Origin: an uncultured Thermosynechococcus sp.
GTDB taxonomy: Bacteria > Cyanobacteriota > Cyanobacteriia > Thermosynechococcales > Thermosynechococcaceae
NCBI RefSeq assembly: GCF_938074695.1
Contig: NZ_CALJEM010000029.1
Span: 1 to 58,819, forward strand
Length of the DNA stretch: 58,819 bases
Direction: 5' to 3'
The position numbers and the translations under genes were made by a program. Below are positions 35,249-44,980 of this stretch, one piece after another. Below the pieces are notes generated by a model. The model was not told where the DNA came from and ran no database searches. It saw nothing but the letters and a program-made list of their open reading frames with translations. Each line of letters begins with the position of its first letter. Position 1 is the first letter of the stretch.

Positions 35249-36367
35249 TTAACCGCCAAAGGCAAGGGGAAAGGCAAGCTTCAAGCCTGCTGTGAGCAAC
35301 AAGTTCACCAGACCCACTGGGAGTAGAAATTTCCAGCCTAGGTCTAGGAGTTGGTCAATGCGCACACGGGGAACCGTCCACCGCAGCAGAATTGCCAAAA
35401 ACACGAAGAAGTAGGCCTTTACTAAGGTCATTGTGATGCCCAGCACCGCAAAGGCAATCTGCAAAAAGGGATTAGTTTCGGGAATGCCAAGGAGATGGGC
35501 TATCGTTTCTAAGGGAATTGGGAAGCTCCACCCTCCGAAGTACAAGACACTCACCAGAAGCGCTGAAAGCACAAGGTTGACGTAGGCCCCTAGGTAAAAG
35601 AGGGCAAATTTCATGCCGGCGTACTCCGTTTGGTAGCCCGCCACAAGCTCCTCCTCTGCTTCCGGCAGGTCAAAGGGGAGACGCTCGCACTCGGCCAAAG
35701 CCGCAATCCAAAAGATCAAAAAGCCAATGGGTTGCCGCCAAACATTCCAACTGAGGATGCCATAGGCCGACTGCTGCTCGACAATTTCCACGGTGCTCAA
35801 GCCATTGGACATCATGGCCACCGCCAACACCGCTAAGGCAAGGGGAATCTCATAGCTAATAGATTGGGCAGCTGCCCGCAGACCCCCCAACAGGGAGTAT
35901 TTGTTGTTGGAAGCATAGCCCGACATCAGCAGGCCAATGGGGGCAATACTGGAAAGGGCAATCCAGAGGAAAACGCCCATCGCCAAGTTGGAGATCAGTA
36001 GGTTTTGACCAAAGGGGACAATAATGTAGGACAAAAAGACGGGAATGACCACCACCGCCGGACCAAGGGTAAAGAGCCAGCGATCGCTATTCGCAGGGAG
36101 AACGTCTTCTTTGAAAATTAGTTTGAGGCCGTCGGCCAAGGGGGCCAAAATCCCCAAGGGGCCGATGTATTCAGGGCCAATACGCTGTTGCACCGCAGCA
36201 GAAATTTTCCGTTCGAGCCAAACTGCAACCAGCACCCCCACTGTAGCCACAATCAGCATCATTAACATTGGCAGGGGGAGCCATAGCAGTTTGGCCAAAT
36301 CATGGGACAGGCCAAAGGATTCTAATGCACTGATGAATTGCCCCTGTAAGTCAATACCCGATTCCAT
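35249..36367 (-). CDS. ndhA: NAD(P)H-quinone oxidoreductase subunit 1
   Basis: A 372-aa NuoH-family subunit at the quinone site and the junction with the peripheral arm. Eight helices are predictable, and the quinone-site loop [22 protein letters not shown] is intact. It is the first gene of ndhA-I-G-E. Upstream on the minus strand a TATACT (36411-36406) makes a fair -10 about 40 nt before the ATG, though no clear -35 is present. The operon diverges from pyrC. Confidence 0.96.
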   Translation of the reverse strand: MESGIDLQGQFISALESFGLSHDLAKLLWLPLPMLMMLIVATVGVLVAVWLERKISAAVQQRIGPEYIGPLGILAPLADGLKLIFKEDVLPANSDRWLFTLGPAVVVIPVFLSYIIVPFGQNLLISNLAMGVFLWIALSSIAPIGLLMSGYASNNKYSLLGGLRAAAQSISYEIPLALAVLAVAMMSNGLSTVEIVEQQSAYGILSWNVWRQPIGFLIFWIAALAECERLPFDLPEAEEELVAGYQTEYAGMKFALFYLGAYVNLVLSALLVSVLYFGGWSFPIPLETIAHLLGIPETNPFLQIAFAVLGITMTLVKAYFFVFLAILLRWTVPRVRIDQLLDLGWKFLLPVGLVNLLLTAGLKLAFPLAFGG

Positions 36368-36510
36368 AGCGATTTGATCGCGCCCCAGCTACAGACACGC
36401 TCTACAGTATAAAGGTTTTATTTCCGTTAAGAAGATAGATCTGAGACAAGTTTTTGTCGCAGTAGCTATTACAGATGTTTATAGTTTACAATTCTCTCCA
36501 CAGTCCTCAA

Positions 36511-36530
36511 GTCTGACCGGTCGGTAAGAC
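36511..36530. promoter_or_regulatory. Palindromic operator-like site upstream of pyrC
   Basis: The site reads GTCTGACCGGTCGGTAAGAC, with an 8-bp perfect centre GACCGGTC (36515-36522) flanked by GTCT and AGAC. GACCGGTC-type palindromes are common for TetR-family repressors in other bacteria. It lies 43 nt before the pyrC start, in the divergent ndhA/pyrC region. No TetR gene is in the window. The palindrome is seen; the role as operator is inference. Confidence 0.35.
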
Positions 36531-36572
36531 AGGGTAAAAAGTAAGTTTCAAAGGATTTTCTAGGAGAGCAGG

Positions 36573-37886
36573 GTGGCGATCGCGATTCAAAATGCGGTGA
36601 TTTGTACCCCAGAGGGGGAACTGCGGCAACAACAGGTGCGCCTTGAGGGCAATCGCATTGCGGAGGTGGCCGAAACCGTCACCGTGAATCCCGGCGATAC
36701 AGTAATTGATGCAACGGGTTTAACCCTGCTGCCTGGGGTGATTGACCCCCAAGTGCATTTTCGCGAACCGGGCTTAGAGCACAAAGAGGATCTATTCACC
36801 GCCAGTTGTGCCTGTGCCAAGGGGGGGGTCACCAGCTTTTTGGAAATGCCTAATACCCGTCCCCCAACGATTGATCAGGCCACCCTAGACGATAAACTGG
36901 CCCGCGCCGCCGCCAAATGTGTGGTGAACTATGGCTTTTTCATCGGTGCCACCAAGGACAACCTGGCTGTGCTCAACACCGTTCACCCCGTCTGTGGCAT
37001 CAAGATTTTCATGGGGTCAATGCACGGCCCCCTCTTGGTGGATGAGGAGCCAATTTTAGACCGCATTTTCGGTGAGGGCAACCGCCTCATTGCCGTCCAT
37101 GCCGAAGATCAAGGGCGGATCCGTGCCCGTCGCAAACAGTTTGCCGGCATCACCGATGTGGCGGTTCATTCGCAAATTCAAGATGAGATGGCTGCCCTCA
37201 ACGCCACCCAGCTCGCGATTCAGCTCTCCCGCAAGTATGAGCGCCGCCTGCACATTCTCCATCTTTCCACCGGCATTGAAGTGGACTTTCTGCGCCAGCA
37301 CAAGCTCCCGTGGGTCACAGTGGAAGTCACTCCCCAGCACTTGCTGCTGACCACGGAGGCCTACGCCAAAATTGGCTCCCTTGCCCAAATGAACCCGCCC
37401 CTGCGGACAGAGGAGGATAACAAGAAACTTTGGCAGGGACTATTGGAGGGGATAATTGATTTTATTGCCACGGATCATGCCCCCCACACCCTGGAGGAAA
37501 AGGCGCAGCCCTATCCCCAAAGTCCCTCCGGGATGCCAGGGGTAGAAACCGCTTTGCCGCTGATGTTGACCCAAGCTATGGCCGGTCGTTGTACGGTACC
37601 GCAGGTGGTGCGTTGGATGTCCACTGCGGTTGCGGCAGCCTACGAAATTCCCAATAAAGGCAAAATTGCCCCCGGCTATGATGCGGATCTTGTCCTGGTG
37701 GATTTGCAGACCTATCGCCCTGTGCGTCGTGAAGAACTGCTGACCAAGTGCGGTTGGAGTCCCTTTGAGGGCTGGGTATTGACAGGGTGGCCTGTTTACA
37801 CCTTTGTCAATGGGGAGATTGTCTTTAGCCAAGGAACCGTGAATACTGCGGTGCGGGGACAGGCTCTTAAATTTGGTTTGGGCTAG
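36573..37886 (+). CDS. pyrC: Dihydroorotase-family amidohydrolase
   Basis: Third step of pyrimidine synthesis: cyclises carbamoyl-aspartate to dihydroorotate. The 437-aa product begins at a GTG after AGGAGAGCAGG. The amidohydrolase metal site is partly altered: the usual HxH is Q60-V-H62 in DPQVHFREPG. The remaining ligands look intact: the Lys for carboxylation in CGIKIFMG, the His in IAVHAED and in LHILHLST, and the Asp in FIATDHAPHT. I recall QVHFRE as a lineage feature of some cyanobacterial and Bacteroidetes dihydroorotases, so activity is still likely. No other pyr gene is adjacent. Confidence 0.88.
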   Translation: MAIAIQNAVICTPEGELRQQQVRLEGNRIAEVAETVTVNPGDTVIDATGLTLLPGVIDPQVHFREPGLEHKEDLFTASCACAKGGVTSFLEMPNTRPPTIDQATLDDKLARAAAKCVVNYGFFIGATKDNLAVLNTVHPVCGIKIFMGSMHGPLLVDEEPILDRIFGEGNRLIAVHAEDQGRIRARRKQFAGITDVAVHSQIQDEMAALNATQLAIQLSRKYERRLHILHLSTGIEVDFLRQHKLPWVTVEVTPQHLLLTTEAYAKIGSLAQMNPPLRTEEDNKKLWQGLLEGIIDFIATDHAPHTLEEKAQPYPQSPSGMPGVETALPLMLTQAMAGRCTVPQVVRWMSTAVAAAYEIPNKGKIAPGYDADLVLVDLQTYRPVRREELLTKCGWSPFEGWVLTGWPVYTFVNGEIVFSQGTVNTAVRGQALKFGLG

Positions 37887-37922
37887 GCGATCGCCCCCTA
37901 AAATCAGAGATTGCCGGCTTCC

Positions 37923-37991
37923 TGTGAACTCGTGTGAACTCGTGCTAATCTGAGGCAAGGGTATAGCATTTAGACAACACCAGACAACACA
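37923..37991. repeat. Two 10-bp tandem duplications before the UXS gene
   Basis: The unit TGTGAACTCG occurs twice in a row (37923-37932 and 37933-37942, plus TG). A second pair, AGACAACACC and AGACAACACA, fills 37972-37991, directly before the ATG at 37992. Both pairs have a period of 10 bp, about one helical turn. The second pair lies where a ribosome site should be, and no Shine-Dalgarno sequence is visible. Confidence 0.6.
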
Positions 37992-38948
37992 ATGCGCATT
38001 CTGGTTACTGGGGGGGCTGGGTTTATTGGTTCCCATCTGGTCGATCGATTAATGGAAGCTGGTCACGAGGTGGTTTGCCTCGATAACTACTTCACAGGCA
38101 CAAAGCGCAATCTACTGCGTTGGCTGGGGCACCCGAATTTTGAGCTTATCCGCCACGACATCACTGACCCCATTCGCCTTGAAGTGGATCAAATCTATCA
38201 CTTGGCCTGCCCGGCCTCCCCCGTTCACTACCAGTACAACCCCGTTAAGACCATTAAAACCAATGTCATGGGCACCCTCCACATGCTGGGGTTGGCCAAA
38301 CGCGTGAAGGCGCGGTTTCTTCTTGCCTCCACCTCAGAAGTCTATGGCAACCCGCTGGTGCATCCCCAAGTGGAATCCTACTGGGGTCATGTCAACCCCA
38401 TTGGCATTCGAGCCTGCTATGACGAAGGCAAACGCGTTGCCGAAACCCTTACGTTTGACTACCACCGCCAGAATAATGTGGATGTTCGGGTGGCACGGAT
38501 TTTCAATACCTATGGCCCGCGGATGCAGGTCAATGATGGCCGAGTGGTAAGCAATTTTATTGTCCAAGCGTTACAGGGTGTTCCCCTCACCGTCTATGGG
38601 GATGGCTCCCAAACCCGCAGTTTTTGCTATGTCAGCGATTTGGTCGAAGGCTTGATTCGGCTGATGAATAGCGATTACATTGGCCCTGTGAACCTTGGCA
38701 ACCCCGATGAGTACACCGTGCTGGAGCTGGCGCAAAAAATCCAAGCCCTGATTAATCCGGGGGTGGAAATTCAGTTCAAGCCCCTGCCCAGTGATGACCC
38801 CCAGCGTCGTCGTCCCGACATTACCCTTGCCCGCACGGTGTTGAACTGGCAGCCAACCGTTCCCCTCCTAGAGGGGCTGCAGCGCACAATTCCTGACTTC
38901 GCCGAGCGGTTGGGCGTACCCTACACCCCTATGATGGTAGAGGTTTAG
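37992..38948 (+). CDS. UDP-glucuronate decarboxylase (UDP-xylose synthase)
   Basis: A 318-aa extended short-chain dehydrogenase. It has the NAD site [10 protein letters not shown], the substrate segment [21 protein letters not shown] typical of UDP-xylose synthases and the YxxxK pair in CYDEGKR. It converts UDP-glucuronate to UDP-xylose. The next gene makes UDP-glucuronate, so the two form a UDP-glucose to UDP-xylose pathway for polysaccharide or glycoprotein synthesis. A strong GGGAGGTGA leads into that gene 14 bp later. Confidence 0.92.
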   Translation: MRILVTGGAGFIGSHLVDRLMEAGHEVVCLDNYFTGTKRNLLRWLGHPNFELIRHDITDPIRLEVDQIYHLACPASPVHYQYNPVKTIKTNVMGTLHMLGLAKRVKARFLLASTSEVYGNPLVHPQVESYWGHVNPIGIRACYDEGKRVAETLTFDYHRQNNVDVRVARIFNTYGPRMQVNDGRVVSNFIVQALQGVPLTVYGDGSQTRSFCYVSDLVEGLIRLMNSDYIGPVNLGNPDEYTVLELAQKIQALINPGVEIQFKPLPSDDPQRRRPDITLARTVLNWQPTVPLLEGLQRTIPDFAERLGVPYTPMMVEV

Positions 38949-38962
38949 GGAGGTGACCAAGA

Positions 38963-40342
38963 ATGCGGGTTTGTGTCATTGGCACCGGCTATGTGGGTCT
39001 GGTGACGGGGGTATGTTTGGCACATATCGGCCATGAGGTGCTGTGCATAGACAACAACATTGATAAAGTTAAGCTACTGCAACGGGGGGAATCTCCAATT
39101 TACGAACCCGGCTTGACGGAGTTGCTCCGTGGTTGCATTGCCAGTGGCCGCATCAGCTTCAGTAGTGATCTTGGCGCTGGAGTGGAGTTTGGTGAAGTGC
39201 TCTTTATTGCCGTCGGCACACCGGCTCTGCCGAATGGCGAAACGGATACCCGCTATGTGGAAGCCGTTGCGCGGGGCATTGGAGCCCATTTGTCTTTGGG
39301 ATACAAGGTCATTGTCAATAAATCCACCGTGCCGATTGGCTCAGGGGACTGGGTGCGGATGATCATTTTGGATGGTGTTGTGGAGCGAGAACCGGCGTTA
39401 GCCGATGCGATTAGAGCTGGAGCCACCCATCCGCCGTTGGATTTTGATGTGGTCAGTAACCCTGAATTCTTGCGGGAAGGCTCAGCGATCTATGACACCT
39501 TTAATCCCGATCGCATTGTTTTGGGCAGTAGTAGCCGCAAGGCCATTGAAATCATGCAGGAACTCTATGCACCGATCATTGAGCGCAAGTACGCCGTTGA
39601 TCCCACCTTGCCGCCCGTACCTGTGTTGGTCACAGATCTCAGTTCAGCAGAAATGATTAAGTACGCTGCCAATGCCTTTTTGGCCACTAAAATCAGCTTT
39701 ATTAACGAAATTGCCAATATTTGCGATCGCGTGGGTGCAGATGTGGTTCAAGTGGCCAAGGGGATTGGCTTAGATTCCCGCATTGGTGAGAAATTTCTCC
39801 AAGCGGGCTTGGGTTGGGGCGGCTCCTGTTTTCCTAAGGATGTCTCGGCCTTAATTCACACGGCGGCGGACTACGGCTACGATGCCCAGTTGCTCAAAGC
39901 AGCCGTTCAAGTGAACCAGCGGCAACGCTTTGTTGTCATTGAAAAACTGCAACAGGTGCTCAAAATCCTCAAGGGTAAGACCATTGGCCTTTTGGGGCTA
40001 ACGTTTAAGCCCAACACCGATGATCTGCGGGACGCCCCTGCTTTGAATCTGATTGAGGAGCTGCATCGCTTGGGGGCCAAGGTGAAGGCCTATGACCCCC
40101 TTGTGTCCCAGTCCGGCCTACGCTCAGGTCTTTCCCATGTGATTGTGGAAACGGATCTGCTGCACCTCGCCGACGGCTGTGATGCTCTAGTACTGGTGAC
40201 GGACTGGCCCCAGTTCCAAGAGGTGGATTATGGGGAATTGGCCAAGGTGATGCACCAACCTGTGATCGTTGACGGCCGCAATTTCTTGGATCGTGGGGGG
40301 CTAGAAGCTCTGGGCTTTCGCTATGTCGGGATTGGCCACTAG
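38963..40342 (+). CDS. UDP-glucose 6-dehydrogenase
   Basis: Oxidises UDP-glucose to UDP-glucuronate with two NAD+. The 459-aa protein starts with the Rossmann motif MRVCVIGTGYVGLVTG. The catalytic Cys289 is in WGGSCFPKDVSALI, and the C-terminal UDP-binding domain has GLTFKPNTDDLRDAPAL. It belongs to the longer class with an extra loop around residues 133-155. It is coupled to the upstream decarboxylase gene and runs into rnhB with a 2-bp gap. Confidence 0.94.
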   Translation: MRVCVIGTGYVGLVTGVCLAHIGHEVLCIDNNIDKVKLLQRGESPIYEPGLTELLRGCIASGRISFSSDLGAGVEFGEVLFIAVGTPALPNGETDTRYVEAVARGIGAHLSLGYKVIVNKSTVPIGSGDWVRMIILDGVVEREPALADAIRAGATHPPLDFDVVSNPEFLREGSAIYDTFNPDRIVLGSSSRKAIEIMQELYAPIIERKYAVDPTLPPVPVLVTDLSSAEMIKYAANAFLATKISFINEIANICDRVGADVVQVAKGIGLDSRIGEKFLQAGLGWGGSCFPKDVSALIHTAADYGYDAQLLKAAVQVNQRQRFVVIEKLQQVLKILKGKTIGLLGLTFKPNTDDLRDAPALNLIEELHRLGAKVKAYDPLVSQSGLRSGLSHVIVETDLLHLADGCDALVLVTDWPQFQEVDYGELAKVMHQPVIVDGRNFLDRGGLEALGFRYVGIGH

Positions 40343-40344
40343 GT

Positions 40345-40992
40345 ATGGGGCTGCCCAGTTTGATCTATGAGCAGACCTACTGGCGGCAGGGGTATTGCCG
40401 TATTGTTGGTGTGGATGAAGTGGGTCGCGGTTGTTTAGCAGGGCCAGTGGTAGCGGCAGCCGTGATTCTGCCTGTGGACTGTGTGCCCCTTCCAGGGGTG
40501 CGGGATTCCAAGCTGTTGAGTGGCCGCCAGCGATCGCGCCTCTTTGCAGAAATTTGTAACCAAGCGATCGCTATTGGCATTGGCAGTGCTAGTGTGAGGG
40601 AAATTGATCAGGTGAACATTCTGCAAGCTACCTATCGAGCAATGGCACGTGCCCTTGCACGGGTTGCCCCTTGGGATCACGCTCTGATTGACGGCAAGTT
40701 AACAAAAACGGCGCCCTTTGCAAAGGTAACGGCCATTGTGGGGGGCGATCGCCACAGCTACACCATTGCCTGTGCTTCAATCATTGCCAAAGTGTGGCGC
40801 GATCGCCTTATGGCAGGCCTAGCCCGCCACTATCCCCAGTACGGCTGGGAACGCAATGTGGGCTATGGAACCCCCCAACACCGTCAAGCCCTTATCCAGT
40901 ATGGTCCGACCCCTTGGCATCGGCAATCCTTCTTAAAATCCTTGCTGCATCCCGACTCACTTGTGCAATGCCATCGGAGGAGAGTAGGCTGA
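40345..40992 (+). CDS. rnhB: Ribonuclease HII
   Basis: Removes ribonucleotides and RNA primers from DNA. The 215-aa product has GVDEVGRGCLAGP with the first acidic pair near residues 24-25, the DGKLTK region, the third acidic residue in DRHSYTIACASIIAKVWRD and the C-terminal YGTPQHRQALIQYG. It is slightly longer than the enzyme of Escherichia coli. It starts 2 bp after the dehydrogenase stop, so it is likely translationally coupled. Confidence 0.94.
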   Translation: MGLPSLIYEQTYWRQGYCRIVGVDEVGRGCLAGPVVAAAVILPVDCVPLPGVRDSKLLSGRQRSRLFAEICNQAIAIGIGSASVREIDQVNILQATYRAMARALARVAPWDHALIDGKLTKTAPFAKVTAIVGGDRHSYTIACASIIAKVWRDRLMAGLARHYPQYGWERNVGYGTPQHRQALIQYGPTPWHRQSFLKSLLHPDSLVQCHRRRVG

Positions 40993-41027
40993 AAAATGGC
41001 AGAGTATGACGTTTTTTTGAGGATTCC

Positions 41028-43490
41028 ATGCGGGTTTCCCTTCGCTGGCTACGGGAATTAGTGGCTGTTGATCTGGATGTGGCGACTTTGGCCGATCGCC
41101 TGACGATGGCGGGGTTTGAAGTCGAAGAGATTGAAGATCGACGCACATGGGCGGAAGGGGTTGTTGTGGGTTACATTTTGGCCTGTGAACCCCATCCCAA
41201 CGCACAGAAATTGCGTGTCTGCCAAGTGGATGTGGGTCAAGGAGAACCCCGCACCATTGTTTGTGGGGCACCGAATGCCGCAGCCGGCTTGTATGTGCCA
41301 GTGGCATTACCGGGAGCCTATTTGGCCAAAATTGATTTGAAAATTCGACCGACAACACTGCGGGGCGTCAAGTCTGAGGGCATGATCTGCTCCCTTGCGG
41401 AATTGGGTTTAGCCAAGGAATCTGAGGGTATTCACACATTCGCTCATGGAGTGACGGTGGGTGAAGATGTACGTCCCCTTCTTGGCTTAGATGATGTCAT
41501 TTTGCACTTGACCTCCACCGCCAACCGTGCAGATGCCTTGAGTATGGTGGGCATTGCCCGCGAGGTAGCAGCCCTTACTGGTGCGCCCTTGACACTCCCT
41601 AGCCCAAGGGCGATCGCTCCGAAAAAATCCCGTGCCAAGGCGCCTGTACAACTGGCAATCGCTGACCCCCAGGCTTGCCCGGCCTACTGTGGCACCCTCA
41701 TCACCAATGTTCAGATTGCGCCCTCGCCCCCTTGGCTCCAACAGCGCCTAGAGGCTGCCGGTTTGCGTGCCATCAATAATGTTGTAGATATTACCAACTA
41801 CATTCTCCTGAAATGGGGGCAGCCCCTCCATGCCTTTGATTGGGATCGCCTCCAGGCCGTTGCTGGCCAGACCCCAGTGACAGTGGGAGTGCGCTTTGCC
41901 AAGGCAGGGGAAACCCTGAAAACCCTCGATGGCGAGGAGCGGCTGTTGAACTCAGATCATCTGCTGATTACCGCTGGTGACGTACCCGTTGCCCTTGCGG
42001 GCGTGATGGGGGGTGAAGCCACAGAGGTTTACAGGGGAACAAAGAATGTATTCCTTGAAGCCGCTCTTTTTGCCAGCCCAGTAATTCGGCGATCGAGCCG
42101 TGCCCAAGGATTGCGCACAGAAGCCTCCGCTCGCTATGAACGGGGCGTGAATTTCGCAGAACTGGAGGCCGCCACCGCAGAAGCGATCGCCCTGCTAACC
42201 GAGCTTGCCCAAGGGACAGTTGCCTACACTACCCTCGTGGATCGGCGACCCCCCCTAGAACGCACCCTGACCCTGCGGCTGGAACAAGTGCATCGCCTCC
42301 TAGGGGCAGTGATTGCCGAAGACGAGAGCGACGACCTAGCCTACCTAGACGCCGCAACGGTAGAAGAGCTGCTGCACCGCTTGGGGTTTCGCCTTAGCCG
42401 TCAAAAAACCTTTGGGGAGGAACAGGTGGTGTGGTCTGTAACCGTGCCTCCCTACCGCTTCCGTGATATTGAGCGGGAGGTGGACTTAATTGAGGAAATT
42501 GCCCGGCTCTATGGCTACGACCGCTTTGAGGAAACCTTGCCAGCGCAAGCAGAGGTGGGCGCATTACCCCCAGAACTGACACTGCTGCGGGAACTGCGGG
42601 CAGCCTTTCGGGGGGCAGGTCTCACCGAACTGATGCACTATTCTTGGGTCAAGGGGGGACAGCCCAACCAAGTCACGGTGGTGAATCCGCTCGTGGCCGA
42701 GTTTTCATCCCTGCGTACGGATTTAATTACGGGTTTGGTACAGGCCTTCCGCTACAACCAAGAACAGGGGAACCCGCCTCTCAATGGCTTTGAGATTGGC
42801 CGTGTCTTTGGCCAAGATGAAGAGGGGTTGTGGGAAAGCGATCGCCTCGGTGGCATTATGGGTGGCGATCCTTGGCAGGGGAAATGGGTGCGTCGCTCTC
42901 AGCAGCCCCAGCCCTTAACTTGGTACGAAGCCAAGGGTGTTCTGGAGAGTGTTTTTCAGCGGTTTGGTCTGCAGGTGGAATATCAAAGCGATCGCCAAGA
43001 TGAACGGCTCCATCCGGGACGGACAGCGGCTCTCTGCCTGAATGGAGAACGCCTCGGTATTTTTGGCCAATTACACCCCCAGTATGCGGCTACCCTAGAC
43101 TTGCCGGCGGCGGTGTATGTCTTTGAACTGGATTTGGAGGTGCTCCTGAGCCGCCTTGAGGAACGCTATTGCCAAATCACCTTCCAACCCTTTTCAACCT
43201 ATCCCGCCAGCGATCGCGACCTGGCCTTCTTTGCGCCAGCGGATCTCACTGTGGCTGAACTGAGCCGCACCATTTGGAAAGCTGCCGGGGGGCGCGACTC
43301 TCTCCTTGAGAGTGTTGAGGTTTTTGATGAGTACAGTGGCCCAGGCGTCCCTGAAGGCCAGCGCAGTTTGGCCTTTCGTCTGCGGTACCGCGCCAGCGAT
43401 CGCACCCTCACCGAGGCAGAAGTGAATGAACTGCACCAGCGCATCCGCGACAGCCTAGTGGAAAAATATGCTATTACCCTGCGTAGCTAA
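41028..43490 (+). CDS. pheT: Phenylalanine-tRNA ligase beta subunit
   Basis: The 820-aa beta chain of the (alpha-beta)2 enzyme. Domains in order: EMAP/tRNA-binding domain (about 39-150), B3/B4 editing domain (about 215-390), B5 DNA-binding-like domain (about 405-490), the catalytic-like core (about 500-700) and the FDX-ACB anticodon-binding domain at the C-terminus ([21 protein letters not shown] and on). The alpha-subunit gene pheS is not adjacent, as is usual in cyanobacteria. The start at 41028 follows GAGGATTCC. Confidence 0.96.
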   Translation: MRVSLRWLRELVAVDLDVATLADRLTMAGFEVEEIEDRRTWAEGVVVGYILACEPHPNAQKLRVCQVDVGQGEPRTIVCGAPNAAAGLYVPVALPGAYLAKIDLKIRPTTLRGVKSEGMICSLAELGLAKESEGIHTFAHGVTVGEDVRPLLGLDDVILHLTSTANRADALSMVGIAREVAALTGAPLTLPSPRAIAPKKSRAKAPVQLAIADPQACPAYCGTLITNVQIAPSPPWLQQRLEAAGLRAINNVVDITNYILLKWGQPLHAFDWDRLQAVAGQTPVTVGVRFAKAGETLKTLDGEERLLNSDHLLITAGDVPVALAGVMGGEATEVYRGTKNVFLEAALFASPVIRRSSRAQGLRTEASARYERGVNFAELEAATAEAIALLTELAQGTVAYTTLVDRRPPLERTLTLRLEQVHRLLGAVIAEDESDDLAYLDAATVEELLHRLGFRLSRQKTFGEEQVVWSVTVPPYRFRDIEREVDLIEEIARLYGYDRFEETLPAQAEVGALPPELTLLRELRAAFRGAGLTELMHYSWVKGGQPNQVTVVNPLVAEFSSLRTDLITGLVQAFRYNQEQGNPPLNGFEIGRVFGQDEEGLWESDRLGGIMGGDPWQGKWVRRSQQPQPLTWYEAKGVLESVFQRFGLQVEYQSDRQDERLHPGRTAALCLNGERLGIFGQLHPQYAATLDLPAAVYVFELDLEVLLSRLEERYCQITFQPFSTYPASDRDLAFFAPADLTVAELSRTIWKAAGGRDSLLESVEVFDEYSGPGVPEGQRSLAFRLRYRASDRTLTEAEVNELHQRIRDSLVEKYAITLRS

Positions 43491-43502
43491 AAGAAAGACC
43501 CC

Positions 43503-44513
43503 ATGAGCACAGTGTTAACCAGTGATTGGCAAGCCCTTGCCGATTTAGCCCTTGCCGGCGAATGCCTCAGCCGCGAGCAAGCCCGTGCAGTGCTACAGGC
43601 TCCTGACACCGAACTCCTGAATCAATTGGCGGCAGCCTACCGCGTGCGCTATCACTACTGGGGCAATCGCGTACGACTGCACTATCTCCTCAATGCCCAA
43701 AGTGGTCTGTGTCCAGAGGATTGCCACTACTGCTCCCAATCAAGAATCTCCGCCGCTGAGATTGAAAAGTATCCCCTGCTTTCCCAAGAGAAAATTCTGG
43801 CAGCAGCCGAGCGCGCGGCTCAACTCAAGGCCGGCACGTTTTGCATGGTGATTTCCGGGCGATCGCCCACCGAAAAGGTGTTTGAGCAGGTCCTTGCTGC
43901 AATTCGGGCGGTCAAGGAACGCTACCCCCTAAAAATTTGTGCCTGTCTGGGTCTGCTTACCCCTGAGCAAACGGCACGGCTGGCGGCAGCGGGCGTGGAT
44001 CGGGTGAATCACAACCTGAATACCTCGGCAACCTTCTACGGTGAAATCTGCACTACCCACACCTTTGGCGATCGCGACCAGACCTTGGCCAATCTCCAAG
44101 CGGCAGGCATTCCCACCTGCTCTGGGGGCATCTTGGGCATGGGGGAATCCGATGACGACGTGATTGATCTTGCCCTTGCGTTGCGGCAGCGGCAGGTGAC
44201 CAGTGTCCCCGTCAACTTTTTGATTCCAATTGCGGGAACGCCTCTGGCAGAACAGCACACCCTCAATCCCCGCCACTGTTTACGGATTCTTGTGCTCTTT
44301 CGGCTGCTTTTGCCGCGCCAAGAGATTCGTATTGCCGGTGGCCGCGAAGTACACCTGCGATCGCTCCAACCCCTGGGTCTCTATGCTGCCAACTCTATTT
44401 TTGTTGGCGACTACCTCACCACCCCCGGCCAAGCCCCCCACCAAGACTGGCAAATGATTGCCGATGCCGGCTTTGTGCTTGAGGATGCCGAAGGGCAGGC
44501 GATCGCTCCTTAA
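43503..44513 (+). CDS. bioB: Biotin synthase
   Basis: Radical SAM enzyme that inserts sulfur into dethiobiotin. The 336-aa protein has the CxxxCxxC cluster motif ([13 protein letters not shown]), and later Cys residues supply the [2Fe-2S] cluster, with the Arg ligand expected in the [13 protein letters not shown] segment. Length is normal. It starts 12 bp after pheT. No other bio gene is in the window. Confidence 0.95.
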   Translation: MSTVLTSDWQALADLALAGECLSREQARAVLQAPDTELLNQLAAAYRVRYHYWGNRVRLHYLLNAQSGLCPEDCHYCSQSRISAAEIEKYPLLSQEKILAAAERAAQLKAGTFCMVISGRSPTEKVFEQVLAAIRAVKERYPLKICACLGLLTPEQTARLAAAGVDRVNHNLNTSATFYGEICTTHTFGDRDQTLANLQAAGIPTCSGGILGMGESDDDVIDLALALRQRQVTSVPVNFLIPIAGTPLAEQHTLNPRHCLRILVLFRLLLPRQEIRIAGGREVHLRSLQPLGLYAANSIFVGDYLTTPGQAPHQDWQMIADAGFVLEDAEGQAIAP

Positions 44514-44649
44514 CCTCTAGACTCCTCAGCCCTAAACTAGGAATGGGCAACCCTGTTTTGCGGCATCTCCGAGGGGCGTTGTGGCCGGCCTCTTGCGAGT
44601 GGTGGCGATTGTCTTCTTCACTATCGCCTAAAGCTTCTCAGCCTTACCC

Positions 44650-44928
44650 TTGCCACTCCCTCAACCACCGCCGATTTGCCCTATCTGTAGCAGCAAATTG
44701 CAATCTGCGGGAATACGTGAAAGTCTCTGGTCGCATTGGGGGGATCAGCCCCTGATCTGCGAGCGGAAGCAAGTGCCCTGTGTCCACTGGCGCATGCGTG
44801 TTAGCCGCGAATACGAACAGGTGAGGGAAACGGACGGCGAAGGACACAGTGAGGAGCAATCATCCGACTATTTCCTTGCACTGGGATGGGCACACCGGTG
44901 GCAACTGGCGGCAATTGAGTGCCGATGA
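44650..44928 (+). CDS. Small Cys-rich hypothetical protein
   Basis: This frame is the only candidate in the 467-bp gap between bioB and the sugar-acid kinase; 44514-44649 and 44929-44980 show no clear gene. It encodes up to 92 aa from a TTG, with an in-frame TAA just upstream. Four Cys form a CPIC pair and a second pair (LICERKQVPCVHW), suggesting a zinc ribbon. Codon use looks ordinary. The family is not recognised. The alternative is a 3' fragment of a longer decayed gene, because the region upstream encodes a hydrophobic stretch in another frame (VAGLLRVVAIVFFTIA). Confidence 0.4.
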   Translation: MPLPQPPPICPICSSKLQSAGIRESLWSHWGDQPLICERKQVPCVHWRMRVSREYEQVRETDGEGHSEEQSSDYFLALGWAHRWQLAAIECR

Positions 44929-44980
44929 GCGATCGCCCCGATGATACACTGCAAACGAAAGAGTGTCGGAGATACCTTCG

